DNA of 64,000 bases from Bacillota bacterium. Its GTDB lineage: Bacteria > Bacillota > Ch66 > Ch109. Both the position numbers and the translations under genes were made by a program. The notes under the pieces were generated by a model. It was given only the letters and a program-made list of their open reading frames with translations, searched no databases and was not told the DNA's origin. Positions 35,695-44,133 of the stretch are shown here, in pieces. Where the stretch lies: contig JABLWZ010000008.1 of the NCBI GenBank assembly GCA_013178275.1, forward strand, positions 62,001 to 126,000, given 5' to 3'. Every line of letters begins with the position of its first letter. The first letter of the stretch is position 1.

Positions 35695-36005
35695 TTTAGG
35701 TCTATGTCCTCGGGCTCGATGATTCGCCGCTTCGGCTGACCGGCAGGCCGGGTTTTGGTCCCGAGTTTTGGCCTCATTGCGTTAAGGTCGCTGATGACCG
35801 ATTCCAGCGTACGTTTTGACGGTTCGTGCACCACCAGGATCCTGCCGGTCAGGGGGTTTGCCGCGACAAGCCGGACGTTGGCAAGCACCGCGATGTGGTC
35901 CTCGATAATCTGGGCGGCGGCTGGATTGCCCCGAAGTTCTGGGATGATCAAACGTAAACGGCCGGGAACATAGTGGTATCGCCACTTCTTGAAACCAGAA
36001 GCCAA
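35628..36005 (-). CDS. HMA-like domain of the tandem P-type ATPase
   Basis: About 125 residues. GRLRLIIPELRGNP...VRLVAANPLTGRILVVHEP is an HMA-like fold similar to the N-terminus of the ATPase at 37539, but without the CxxC metal site. The frame stops at 35628 just as a TM helix begins, and the ATPase frame picks up the helix. TTG at 36005 has GAGGTG six bases upstream; a GTG at 36014 is inside that site. Alone it would be a small soluble domain, as the frameshift product of E. coli copA is. Confidence 0.7.
   Translation of the reverse strand: MASGFKKWRYHYVPGRLRLIIPELRGNPAAAQIIEDHIAVLANVRLVAANPLTGRILVVHEPSKRTLESVISDLNAMRPKLGTKTRPAGQPKRRIIEPEDIDLKWQTLNVVGTGGCWVFWPCSDL
35661..35666 (-). other. 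G6 run at the frame junction of the tandem ATPase
   Basis: On the minus strand, ACCGGGGGGTGC joins the HMA-like frame to the ATPase frame. A -1 shift or one more G would give [17 protein letters not shown], a sensible membrane segment. An assembly or homopolymer error is the main alternative. Confidence 0.55.
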
Positions 36006-36157
36006 ACTCGACACCTCGCTGCTGATGGTCCAACACCTGCTTAATGATAAAAATTGTCTCCGTTTGGCCTGATAATATTCCTAAAAAAGCCGGTAAATCT
36101 GACTGAAAACTCATTGAGCGCGCTTACCCGGCCTTGTAAAGCCCCTTTTCCCGGAAG

Positions 36158-36195
36158 CAAAAAACCGGCCGCTCTCCTGGTGAGCAGCGGCCGGT
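36158..36195 (-). terminator. Rho-independent terminator after the 36231 gene
   Basis: ACCGGCCGCT (36164-36173) and AGCGGCCGGT (36186-36195) form a 10-base GC-rich stem, followed on the minus strand by TTTTTTG. It separates the small-protein genes from the ATPase gene. Confidence 0.85.
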
Positions 36196-36230
36196 CTGCC
36201 GCGTCCGCATGGAAATACTTACCTGGCGGA

Positions 36231-36458
36231 CTAATTGCGTCTTAATCGGAAAAAGGATATCCCCGCCAAAAGATTGTGTCCCGATTCCCGGCTTTTCCGA
36301 CGGATGTAGCCCCAGAAATCTCCCAGGAAGTCTTCCCACAACCAGGTCGCCTGTTTGTTGTGGGCGTCCTTCTGCTTTATTTCCACGGTCATATCCACGG
36401 CTTCTTTAAGCATCAGAAAAACCGCCTCGAGTTTATCGCGCAGGGCCTCAACGCTCAA
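36231..36458 (-). CDS. Small basic/aromatic protein, unknown
   Basis: A 75-residue protein without a recognised family. The N-terminal half is helical (LRDKLEAVFLMLKEAVDMTVEIKQ). The C-terminal part is rich in W, F and R (WLWEDFLGDFWGYIRRK...FFRLRR), which suggests peripheral membrane contact. The best start is TTG at 36458, eight bases after AGGAG; a GTG at 36467 would overlap that site. It lies 26 bases after the 36485 gene and ends in a strong terminator, so the two probably form an operon. Confidence 0.6.
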   Translation of the reverse strand: MSVEALRDKLEAVFLMLKEAVDMTVEIKQKDAHNKQATWLWEDFLGDFWGYIRRKSRESGHNLLAGISFFRLRRN

Positions 36459-36484
36459 CCGATTCACTCCTTTGTCTGTGATTA

Positions 36485-37327
36485 TTACCTCCCGCTCGGA
36501 GCTACCGGACCAGCCTCGCCTCCAAACCCGATTTCATCGTCGATGGTGTTTTTGGCCCTTTCAAACTGGGCCTCCGCCAGTATATCTTCCACATCCTCCT
36601 TCAGATTGGAGACGATACCCTGCACCTTTTCGGAGATTTCCATGGTCTCCTTCACCGCCCACTTGGTTATCGGCCTCATCGATTTAGCCACGGAGGGCAA
36701 AAACAGCATCGCCAGGACAGTCGCACCCACGCCCCATTTGAATCCGCGGCCTTCGCGGGAATTCATCAGTTGATTGAATCGGTAGCGCAGCGTGCCCCGC
36801 CTCTGCAGCTGCTGTATCGCGCGCAGCATCTCGTTGGGGGTATACCCCATCTCCTGGGCCTCTTCCATCATGTCCCTCGACAGCTCGCGGGTGTAAAAGC
36901 TCTGGGGATTCCGGCTCCAGTGATCCTGGTAAACCTGCTGCGCCCGCATTTCTGCCCGGACCTCATCCCGCATGGCGTCCAGCATCCGCCGGTCATAAGC
37001 GTCTATCCGGCCCGGCATCGTTCCCCATCTCATGTCCCTGGAGATTTCGTGTTTAAGATCCTGCTTCAGCCGCTCAATTTCCCGCTGGTCGTATCCTGGT
37101 TGCTCTTTCCAGCCTCGCCCGTACCCGTATTCAGGCTCCTCGCTGCGTCTCATCTCTTCCATTATTTCCCGCTTCAAGTTTTCCCGGGTCCGTGGGTCTA
37201 TTAATGGCGGCGTTGGTTCCATCCGCCTCTCTGAGGCTCTTACGTTAATCAGCTCGGTTTTCAGCTCCTCTTTCAGGGCCTTCATCCGCGCCTCTTCGAC
37301 CGGGTTTTCCATCTGCTCTTGATGCAT
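36485..37327 (-). CDS. Single-TM helical protein, DUF5132/PacL-like C-terminus
   Basis: A 280-residue protein. The first 190 residues are highly charged and helical with Met/Glu/Arg repeats, then one hydrophobic helix (WGVGATVLAMLFLPSVA), then an amphipathic tail (WAVKETMEISEKVQGIVSNL). The TM-plus-tail part resembles the protein at 40702. Such a layout is seen in DUF5132 proteins and in PacL proteins that scaffold P-type ATPases; my assignment is by architecture only. ATG at 37327 has GGAAGGTGG upstream. It is divergent from the ATPase gene at 37539, with a 211-base gap that must hold both promoters. Confidence 0.65.
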   Translation of the reverse strand: MHQEQMENPVEEARMKALKEELKTELINVRASERRMEPTPPLIDPRTRENLKREIMEEMRRSEEPEYGYGRGWKEQPGYDQREIERLKQDLKHEISRDMRWGTMPGRIDAYDRRMLDAMRDEVRAEMRAQQVYQDHWSRNPQSFYTRELSRDMMEEAQEMGYTPNEMLRAIQQLQRRGTLRYRFNQLMNSREGRGFKWGVGATVLAMLFLPSVAKSMRPITKWAVKETMEISEKVQGIVSNLKEDVEDILAEAQFERAKNTIDDEIGFGGEAGPVAPSGR

Positions 37328-37538
37328 TTTTACCACCTTCCATATAAAAAATTTGGGACTTAAGCATTTTTGACTATTCTTTCAAGAAAAACTTTCTATT
37401 ATTCACATAGTTTTCCGCTGTATGCAAATTTTCTCTGTACTGTGTAAAAATTGAACCGCCGTTTAAGCTGGTCTGATACATAAATCACCAGGAAATGGAC
37501 ACTATCATGTTAATTACCGTTTTCGAGGTGAACCCTGC

Positions 37539-39680
37539 ATGAAAGAGATCAGCGTGCTCCCGGGACGGGTAAGATTTCTGAACCCGGCGCTAAAGCACAA
37601 CAAACCCCTGTCCAAGTACATCAACGTGTATATAGATCACCTCAGCGGCGTGAAACACAGCCGGGTAAACCACACCACCGCCACTATCCTGGTTGAGTAT
37701 GATACGCGCAAGATCGACCGCCAGCTGCTCAAAAAAAACATTGCCGGTGCCGTATCCGCGGCGCTGAACCAACGGCCGCAAGACCTGAACCGGTACGGTC
37801 CGTACTACGAGACACTGGAGAAGAGCGACAAGGCCGCCCGGAGGTTGGTTATATTCGGATTGATCTACCTTTTCTTCAAGGTGAAGCAGTCTCTTTACGG
37901 CAAGTTTTCACTGGCTAAAAACGTCAAAGTCTTGCAGGTCGCCTCGGCGGTTACCATCGTTGGAGGCTACCCCCTGCTCAAGGGGCTGTATAGAAGGCTC
38001 GCCAGGAACGTTCCCAGCGATTCGGACATCCTTTTGAGCCTGACCGCTTTATCCCTGACCATTATGCGGGAGAGCGCGAAAGGCGTGTTCGTGCTGGTGC
38101 TGAAAGAGCTGAACGATTATATAAAACTCTCCGCCGAGGCCCAGTGTATGAGGCTGCTGAACCAGAGCCTCGGAAAGACAGCGGGTATGGCATGGAGAAG
38201 AATGGATGACAGCCGGGAAGAGCTGGTGGGCGCGGATACTCTTCAGGCGGGAGACCTGATCCGGGTTCACCCGGGAGAACTCGTGCCGGCAGACGGGAGG
38301 GTGATAGACGGCCGAGCTGTCATCAACAGCCTGTATTACACCGGGCAGCCGACTGTCAGTCGTATCGAGGACGGCCACCGGGTTCATGAAGGTATCGCCA
38401 TAGTTTCCGGGGAACTGGTGGTCCGGGTGGATGGTGCCCCCGAAACCGGACTCAAGCCTGACATTACAACCGGGGAGATGGAGATTCAGGGCCGCGTAAA
38501 CAGATACCAGGAGTTAATAACCCCCTTGTCGTTGGGGGCCGGGACCCTGAGCTACCTCCTCACCGGGAGCGTGTTAAGGGCGATGTCTGTCCTGCTGGTA
38601 CTCACTCCCTCGGCAGTGGGGACCGCGTTGAGCACCGGGATCAAGAGCTATGTCTCGCTCCTGAACAAGCACCGAATCTACGTAAAGAACCCGAATACCA
38701 TCGAGAAAGCCATCCGTACCGACAAACTGGTATTTGACAAGACCGGCACCTTGACCCATGGAATAATGAAGATAGCAGCCGTTGAGGTTTTCGACGCGGA
38801 TTATACCCGGGCCGGGCTGCTGCGTCTCTGCGCCGCGTGTGAGGTAGACAATTACCACCCCATTTCGGTAACCCTGCAGGAAGAGGTAATGGAAGACTAT
38901 GATGTCAGCAAGGTCGAAAGCTCGGTCCTGATCCCTTCCAAAGGGATCGCCGCCCAGTATGACGGCCGCAACGTGCTAATCGGAAGCAGGGCCCTGATGA
39001 AAGAGCATAACGTCAATCTTAAAAAATCGAGCGGCATTTACTCGGACTACGAAAAGCGGCTGCTCACCCCGGTGCTGGTCAGTATAGATGGGAAGCTGGC
39101 GGGGCTGATCGGGATGGAGGACGTGGTGAGGGACGGGGCGCTCCAGCTGATCCGCAGGCTAAAACAGATCGGCATAAAAGACATCTCGCTCCTGACCGGA
39201 GACGTTTATAAAAAGGCGAACCACCTCGCCTCCCAGCTCGGGATCGAATCGGTCTACGCCAGGCGCTCGTACAAGGACAAGCTCAAAGTTATTCGGGATA
39301 ACAAGAAAAACAGCACGGTGATGATGGTCGGCGACGGGGTCAACGACGTGCTCGCCATGAGGAATGCCGACATCAGCGTGAGCTACGCTGATGCCTCGTG
39401 CGATAAGATAAAGATGAACTCCGACTGTATAATCTTTGAAGACGATATCACCAGGCTGGCGGACTTCATCTCTTTGTCCAGGAATTCCTATGCCGGCATC
39501 AGCCGGAGCATAGCCTTCTCCCAGCTTTACAACCTGTTCTTCGGAGCTTTGGCTGTGGCGGGAAGCTTCGACGCCTTTGCCGCAAAATCGTTGAACACCG
39601 TAAACTCCATCCTGGTCCTGCTGCTGAACAAGAGAATAGAATATCTCTCTCCAGATAAGCGGGAAAAGCGGAATGTATAA
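37539..39680 (+). CDS. P1B-like P-type ATPase without CPC motif
   Basis: A 713-residue P-type ATPase. An HMA-like N-terminus (GRVRFLNPAL...VNHTTATILVEYD) lacks CxxC. TM helices follow, then the A domain (HPGELVPADGRVIDG, with GQP in place of TGE), phosphorylation Asp400 in DKTGT, SLLTGDVYKKANHLA, and MVGDGVNDVLAM. The membrane motif is LTPSAVG, so the metal-binding CPC cysteines are replaced by TPS. A changed TGE motif and the missing Cys make ordinary copper or zinc transport doubtful. ATG at 37539 is seven bases after CGAGGTG. It is closely related in layout to core 1 of the giant ATPase. Substrate unknown; iron or another ion is possible. Confidence 0.9.
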   Translation: MKEISVLPGRVRFLNPALKHNKPLSKYINVYIDHLSGVKHSRVNHTTATILVEYDTRKIDRQLLKKNIAGAVSAALNQRPQDLNRYGPYYETLEKSDKAARRLVIFGLIYLFFKVKQSLYGKFSLAKNVKVLQVASAVTIVGGYPLLKGLYRRLARNVPSDSDILLSLTALSLTIMRESAKGVFVLVLKELNDYIKLSAEAQCMRLLNQSLGKTAGMAWRRMDDSREELVGADTLQAGDLIRVHPGELVPADGRVIDGRAVINSLYYTGQPTVSRIEDGHRVHEGIAIVSGELVVRVDGAPETGLKPDITTGEMEIQGRVNRYQELITPLSLGAGTLSYLLTGSVLRAMSVLLVLTPSAVGTALSTGIKSYVSLLNKHRIYVKNPNTIEKAIRTDKLVFDKTGTLTHGIMKIAAVEVFDADYTRAGLLRLCAACEVDNYHPISVTLQEEVMEDYDVSKVESSVLIPSKGIAAQYDGRNVLIGSRALMKEHNVNLKKSSGIYSDYEKRLLTPVLVSIDGKLAGLIGMEDVVRDGALQLIRRLKQIGIKDISLLTGDVYKKANHLASQLGIESVYARRSYKDKLKVIRDNKKNSTVMMVGDGVNDVLAMRNADISVSYADASCDKIKMNSDCIIFEDDITRLADFISLSRNSYAGISRSIAFSQLYNLFFGALAVAGSFDAFAAKSLNTVNSILVLLLNKRIEYLSPDKREKRNV

Positions 39681-39703
39681 AAAAAAAGAGACTTGTGCGT
39701 CTC
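39679..39703 (-). terminator. Terminator of the 39761 gene
   Basis: GAGAC and GTCTC around a six-base loop, followed on the minus strand by TTTTTTTTT. The stem is short but the T run is long. It overlaps the end of the convergent ATPase gene. Confidence 0.7.
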
Positions 39704-39760
39704 AACAAGGGAAAAGGGTAGATAGGAGGGCACATAACTTTTTAAATAATAGGTGAAGAA

Positions 39761-40510
39761 CTACGAGGCCATTCTTTGCGCCTGGGACGCAGTAGCGTCA
39801 AGGGCCAGATAAGCCCTCTGGATTCGCTTTTTAAGCATTTTTTCCCGGTCTTCATACTGGGAATATATTTCTTCTATAACCTGTCGGGAAAGCTCCCGGT
39901 TTATCCCATGCCGTCCGTTCTCCAGCAGCCCTGCCAGGCGGGTGGAAATAGAATCCGCCAGCCTCTGCTGCTCGATCTTGACATCAAAGCCGAATGCGCT
40001 CAGCAGCCTTTCCTCGATATCCAGAATAAGAGCGGCTCCGGAATCCAAGGTCTGAGCCATCTGGCCCAAGGCGCCCGACCAGGCGGCCTTATTGGCTTCC
40101 AGGACCAGGGTTGATATCCGCAGGGTGCTGGCGGCCTCACTGCAATAACCCGCGAGCCATTGATCGTTGCTGGCGACCGCGGGAACAACTGTTTTAAGGC
40201 CGTCGCTGAACCCGTACCGTTTCAGCCGAATATTTATCTTATCAGTTATCCGCCGGCCAAGGCTCTCGACCGACTCCGCGGTAAAGGCCCGGCCGAGGAA
40301 GTCTTGGATGTACTGAAAGTTTTTAGTCCGGACAAACTCCCGAACGATTGACGGGATCTGCTTCTCTAAAGACTTAACATATTGATCCAGTTCCGCCCCG
40401 ATCACCTCAAGACAGTCGTCAACCGCGCCTGAAGCCAAACGCTCGGTTTTGTACATCCGGGCTTTGTTTAGGCCGATTATTCCCTTAAGTCTTGTCTGAC
40501 TGGATATCAC
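39761..40510 (-). CDS. Helical protein of unknown function
   Basis: A 249-residue, largely helical soluble protein; I recognise no family. It has no signal peptide, TM segment or metal motif. The C-terminus (REKMLKKRIQRAYLALDATASQAQRMAS) may form a coiled coil. The start is GTG at 40510, six bases after GGAGG. It is convergent with the ATPase gene and divergent from the TM protein at 40702, so it is flanked on both sides by P-type ATPase-associated genes. Membrane scaffolding or regulation is a guess. Confidence 0.65.
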   Translation of the reverse strand: MISSQTRLKGIIGLNKARMYKTERLASGAVDDCLEVIGAELDQYVKSLEKQIPSIVREFVRTKNFQYIQDFLGRAFTAESVESLGRRITDKINIRLKRYGFSDGLKTVVPAVASNDQWLAGYCSEAASTLRISTLVLEANKAAWSGALGQMAQTLDSGAALILDIEERLLSAFGFDVKIEQQRLADSISTRLAGLLENGRHGINRELSRQVIEEIYSQYEDREKMLKKRIQRAYLALDATASQAQRMAS

Positions 40511-40701
40511 TGCTGTCCTCCATGAGATTTTTTTGGATCTAGCTTATTGTATACCGGTTGTTTTAGGCCTGGATTAAATAATTGTTAAGATTATGTAACA
40601 ACAGCAAGGAAACTATTAGCAAAAATAGGCTGCTTAAAAATCGAATACTATTTTAATGCTGGCGGCAAACTAATCAAAATCTTTAAGCGAGGTGAATTTC
40701 A

Positions 40702-41043
40702 ATGTTGGACGAATTAGGAGTTGTCGCTTCCCATGTCTGGCGTCGAAATGCTCCCCTGGTTGCCGGTATCGGTTTAGCCATAGTGGCATTCAGCATGTTG
40801 AAAAAGCCCCTCCGTTCACTGGCGGTAGCTACTGCCCGCGGGGCGCTGGACGTTTCCGACCGTGTCACTTCAGCGGCCGGTTCGATAAAACAGGAGGTCT
40901 CCACTATTGTCGAAGAGGCCCGCGAAGAAGTAAAGGCGGATGCTGCCAAGCGAAAAGCGGTCGAAGTGGTGCCGGACAATGAACAGACACTAGCTATGGC
41001 GGACAACCATCATAACCAGGAGGCTTCGGAATCCGACCTTTAG
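40702..41043 (+). CDS. Single-TM protein with amphipathic tail, paralogous to 36485
   Basis: A 113-residue protein: N-terminal hydrophobic helix (NAPLVAGIGLAIVAFSML), a basic KKPLRS linker, then an Ala/Glu-rich amphipathic helix (DVSDRVTSAAGSIKQEV, IVEEAREEVKADAAKRK) and a short tail with HH. The TM-PxxxS-(x)n-DVSDRV layout repeats that of the 36485 C-terminus. It resembles DUF5132 or PacL-type partners of P-type ATPases. ATG at 40702 has GAGGTG upstream. It has its own terminator at 41063. The membrane tail and HH could bind metal, but no conserved metal site is certain. Confidence 0.7.
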   Translation: MLDELGVVASHVWRRNAPLVAGIGLAIVAFSMLKKPLRSLAVATARGALDVSDRVTSAAGSIKQEVSTIVEEAREEVKADAAKRKAVEVVPDNEQTLAMADNHHNQEASESDL

Positions 41044-41062
41044 AACAACATAAGGGCGGCAT

Positions 41063-41092
41063 AGAATTCGACATAGATGTTCGAATTCTTTT
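41063..41092 (+). terminator. Terminator of the 40702 gene
   Basis: AGAATTCGA pairs with TCGAATTCT over a nine-base loop, followed by TTTT. It lies about 20 bases past the stop and ahead of the pst promoter region. Confidence 0.8.
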
Positions 41093-41158
41093 GCCGGTTG
41101 GGCTGATTTTTTGACATTTTATCTTGCCAAACAAAATAAATACCCCGGTCAAGAAATA

Positions 41159-41223
41159 TTAATAAAATATTAATCAACGCTTAATATAAAGATGATAAAA
41201 TTTGACAAAATATGAGTTATAAA
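41159..41223 (+). promoter_or_regulatory. PhoP-box-like repeats and -10 of the pst operon
   Basis: TTAATA, TTAATC and TTAATA start at 41159, 41170 and 41181, exactly 11 bases apart, as in the tandem boxes of PhoP-type regulators. TATAAA at 41218-41223 is a plausible -10. The pstS start is at 41258. This would give activation at low phosphate. Confidence 0.6.
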
Positions 41224-41257
41224 TTACTCTTGTTTTTGTTTAGGGAGATGTTCTTTC

Positions 41258-42349
41258 ATGACTATCCGTAAGCCTTTTTGCGTCGTTTCTTTAATCCTTT
41301 TGATGTTTTCCATGTTTTTTTCAGGTTGTTCGGGGAACAAAGAAGGTAACGCGAATCAAAATGAGGCGGGCAAACCAGTTTTTCTGAACGGTGCGGGGGC
41401 TTCCTTCCCGTATCCTTTATATTCGCGCTGGATACACGAGTACAGCAGGATCGAGAGCAATGTCACAATCAACTACCAGTCCATCGGCAGCGGTGCCGGC
41501 ATCGAACAAATAAGCAAGCGGGTTATCGATTTCGGGGCGAGTGACGCTCCCATCAGCGATGAAAAGATTCAAACCATGCCCGGTGAAATAATACATATCC
41601 CTACTGCTGTTGGGGCGGTTGCGATAACTTACAATGTGCCGGGTCTGACCCAGACCCTGAATTTTACTCCAGAACTGCTGGCGAATATTTACCTGGGAAA
41701 GGTTACGCACTGGAACGATAAAGAACTGGCGGATATAAACCCGGGTGTAAACCTGCCCCACCGGGATATCCTGGTGGTCTTCAGGAGTGATGGCAGCGGC
41801 ACCACCAATATTTTTACCGACTACCTCAGCCGGGTGAATCCCGCTTGGGAAAAGCAGGTCGGCATGGGGACTTCCGTTCAGTGGCCGAGGGGAGTCGGAG
41901 CGAAAGGGAGCGAGGGGATTACCCGCCAGGTTCAGTCGTCTATCGGCAGCATCGGGTATGTTGAACTGACCTATGCCCTGATGAACAAAATCCCGGTCGG
42001 GCGGGTCCAAAACATCTCCGGCCGCTTTGTTGAGCCGACCCTTCAAAGCACCAGCGCTGCCGCAGCTTCATACGCTGCCAGGATGCCTGACGATCTGCGG
42101 GTCAGTATAGTAAATACCCCGGGAGATGATACCTACCCGATCGCAGGGTATACTTATATACTCCTGTACCGGGAGCAGGACGACATCGCCAAAGGAAAGG
42201 CATTGGTAAATTTCTTGTGGTGGTCGACCCATGATGGAGAAAAAATCGCGACTGACCTCTCGTACGCGCCGCTTCCTCCGGAAGTCATAGCCAAAGTGGA
42301 AACGAGTTTAAAAAGCATAAGCTCTCAAGGGAAGAAGTTGCTTGATTAA
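41258..42349 (+). CDS. pstS: Phosphate-binding lipoprotein PstS
   Basis: A 363-residue phosphate-binding protein of the Pst ABC transporter. The N-terminus is a lipoprotein signal with lipobox FSGC. GAGASFPYPLYSRW, NYQSIGSGAGIEQI, DFGASDAPIS and RSDGSGTTNIFTDYL are the classical phosphate-contact segments. It is anchored outside the membrane and delivers phosphate to PstCA. It starts the operon pstS-pstC-pstA-pstB; its stop overlaps the pstC start by one base. No phoU follows pstB. A PhoP-box-like repeat lies upstream. Confidence 0.96.
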   Translation: MTIRKPFCVVSLILLMFSMFFSGCSGNKEGNANQNEAGKPVFLNGAGASFPYPLYSRWIHEYSRIESNVTINYQSIGSGAGIEQISKRVIDFGASDAPISDEKIQTMPGEIIHIPTAVGAVAITYNVPGLTQTLNFTPELLANIYLGKVTHWNDKELADINPGVNLPHRDILVVFRSDGSGTTNIFTDYLSRVNPAWEKQVGMGTSVQWPRGVGAKGSEGITRQVQSSIGSIGYVELTYALMNKIPVGRVQNISGRFVEPTLQSTSAAAASYAARMPDDLRVSIVNTPGDDTYPIAGYTYILLYREQDDIAKGKALVNFLWWSTHDGEKIATDLSYAPLPPEVIAKVETSLKSISSQGKKLLD

Positions 42350-43287
42350 TGAATTATCAGAAGCTGCTGGTTATCGACCTAAAAGATAAGGTATTTGAGT
42401 GGGCCACCCGGATAGCTTCCCTGGCTATGATCCTTCTGATTTTTATCATGATCTTCAGCATAGGTTATAATGCCGCACCTTCTATAAGAGAATTCGGCTG
42501 GTCTTTTCTGACCTCCCGGGTCTGGAACCCGGTTCAGGGTGTATTCGGCGCACTCCCATACATCTTCGGCACCTTGGTTTCTACCGCGCTGGCCTTATTG
42601 CTGGCCGGTCCTTTAAGCCTCGCCGCCGCTATCTTCCTGGCAGAGTTCGCTCCAATCAGGATAAAGAATCTGCTGGGCTTTTTGATTGATGTTCTCGCAG
42701 CTATACCGAGCATTATCTACGGTCTTTGGGGCAATTTCGTCCTGGTCCCGGTGCTTATGAAAAGCTTCGAGCCCTGGCTGGGAAAAAATCTCGGATTCCT
42801 GCCTTTTTTTCAAGGTCCTCCTTATGGGGTCGGTATGTTGGCCGCCGGCATTGTCCTGGCGATCATGATTTCACCAGTAATCACCGTGCTGTGCCGGGAA
42901 GTGATCGGGATTGTACCCGGCTCCCAGCGGGAGGCCATGCTGGCCATGGGGGCGACTCGTTGGGAGGTAGTGAAGTACACGGTGCTTCCATACGCCCGCC
43001 AGGGAATTATAGGCGGCTTTGCTCTTGGACTGGGTAAGGCGATTGGGGAAACGCTGGCGGTAACCATGGTCATCGGCAACCGTCCGGAAATCTCCTGGTC
43101 GTTGTTCTCCCCATCCCACACCATGACCAGCGTAATCATCAACGAGTTCGCAGAAGCGATAAATCCCCTGCATACCGCGGCCTTGATTCATATCGCCCTG
43201 CTGCTCTTCCTGATAACCCTGATCATCAACATCATAGCCCGGGTAATGATTTACCGATTCAGGTGGAGAAAAGAATGGAGCTTCTAG
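42349..43287 (+). CDS. pstC: Phosphate ABC transporter permease PstC
   Basis: A 312-residue permease with about six TM helices. GLWGNFVLVPVLMKSF and the cytoplasmic EAA-like loop QREAMLAMGATRWEVVKYTVLPYARQGI mark the family. The start codon overlaps the pstS stop (TAATG), which implies translational coupling. It forms the channel with PstA, powered by PstB. The pstA start overlaps its end by 13 bases. Confidence 0.96.
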   Translation: MNYQKLLVIDLKDKVFEWATRIASLAMILLIFIMIFSIGYNAAPSIREFGWSFLTSRVWNPVQGVFGALPYIFGTLVSTALALLLAGPLSLAAAIFLAEFAPIRIKNLLGFLIDVLAAIPSIIYGLWGNFVLVPVLMKSFEPWLGKNLGFLPFFQGPPYGVGMLAAGIVLAIMISPVITVLCREVIGIVPGSQREAMLAMGATRWEVVKYTVLPYARQGIIGGFALGLGKAIGETLAVTMVIGNRPEISWSLFSPSHTMTSVIINEFAEAINPLHTAALIHIALLLFLITLIINIIARVMIYRFRWRKEWSF

Positions 43288-44129
43288 CACTGAAAAACCG
43301 GCGCATGGCCTGGTCATGGTTGATCATCAGCCTCTGTACCCTGTGCACGCTGATTCTCCTGATCACCATGCTATTAATACTGGGGTATATCCTATTGGAG
43401 GGAATTCCCGGATTCACCTCCGAGTTTTTCACCCAGATGCCGGTCCCGGTGGGTCTTTCTGGCGGTGGAGTGGCTCATGCCATCGCCGGCAGCTGCCTGT
43501 TGATCGGTCTGGCGGTTCTGTTTGGCGTACCCTGGGGATTATTGGTCGGAATATTCTTGTCGGAATATGGCCAGCACTCGTTGTTTGGCAGCCTGGTAAG
43601 GTTCACCACCGACGTCTTATGCGGGATACCCAGTATTACCGCCGGGATATTTATATATACCCTGGTGGTCATCAACATGAATACTTTTTCAGCCCTGGCG
43701 GGGGGATTGGCTCTCGGCATAGTGATGATACCGATGGTGGCCCGCAACACCGAGAGCATCCTGCATTTGGTCCCGCAAAACATGCGTGAGGCCGCGATGG
43801 CCTTAGGGATACCCAACTACCGGATCATACTGTCGATCGTACTGCCAAACGCGTTCAGAGGAATCGGTGTCGGGGTCAGCCTGGCGCTGGCTGGTATTGT
43901 AGGCGACCCGGTACCGCTCTTTTTTACTTCCCTGAGCAATAACTATTGGTCTTTAAGTTTAAGTCAACCGATTGCTTCACTGCCGATGGAAATCTACCGA
44001 TACTCCACAGCGCCTTTTATCGTCTGGCACAATTTAGCCCTCACTGGAGCGGTTGTGCTTATAGGATTGGCCTTGGTGCCGCTGTTGCTTGTTCGTTTTC
44101 TGCTTCCCGGTTACAGGATCAGGAGATAA
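43275..44129 (+). CDS. pstA: Phosphate ABC transporter permease PstA
   Basis: A 284-residue permease. IFLSEYG, FTTDVLCGIPSITAGIF and the EAA loop MREAAMALGIPNYRIILSIV define it. ATG at 43275 has GGTGGAG six bases upstream; a GTG at 43263 is less likely. It overlaps pstC and is followed by pstB four bases after its stop. Confidence 0.95.
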   Translation: MELLALKNRRMAWSWLIISLCTLCTLILLITMLLILGYILLEGIPGFTSEFFTQMPVPVGLSGGGVAHAIAGSCLLIGLAVLFGVPWGLLVGIFLSEYGQHSLFGSLVRFTTDVLCGIPSITAGIFIYTLVVINMNTFSALAGGLALGIVMIPMVARNTESILHLVPQNMREAAMALGIPNYRIILSIVLPNAFRGIGVGVSLALAGIVGDPVPLFFTSLSNNYWSLSLSQPIASLPMEIYRYSTAPFIVWHNLALTGAVVLIGLALVPLLLVRFLLPGYRIRR

Positions 44130-44133
44130 AAAG

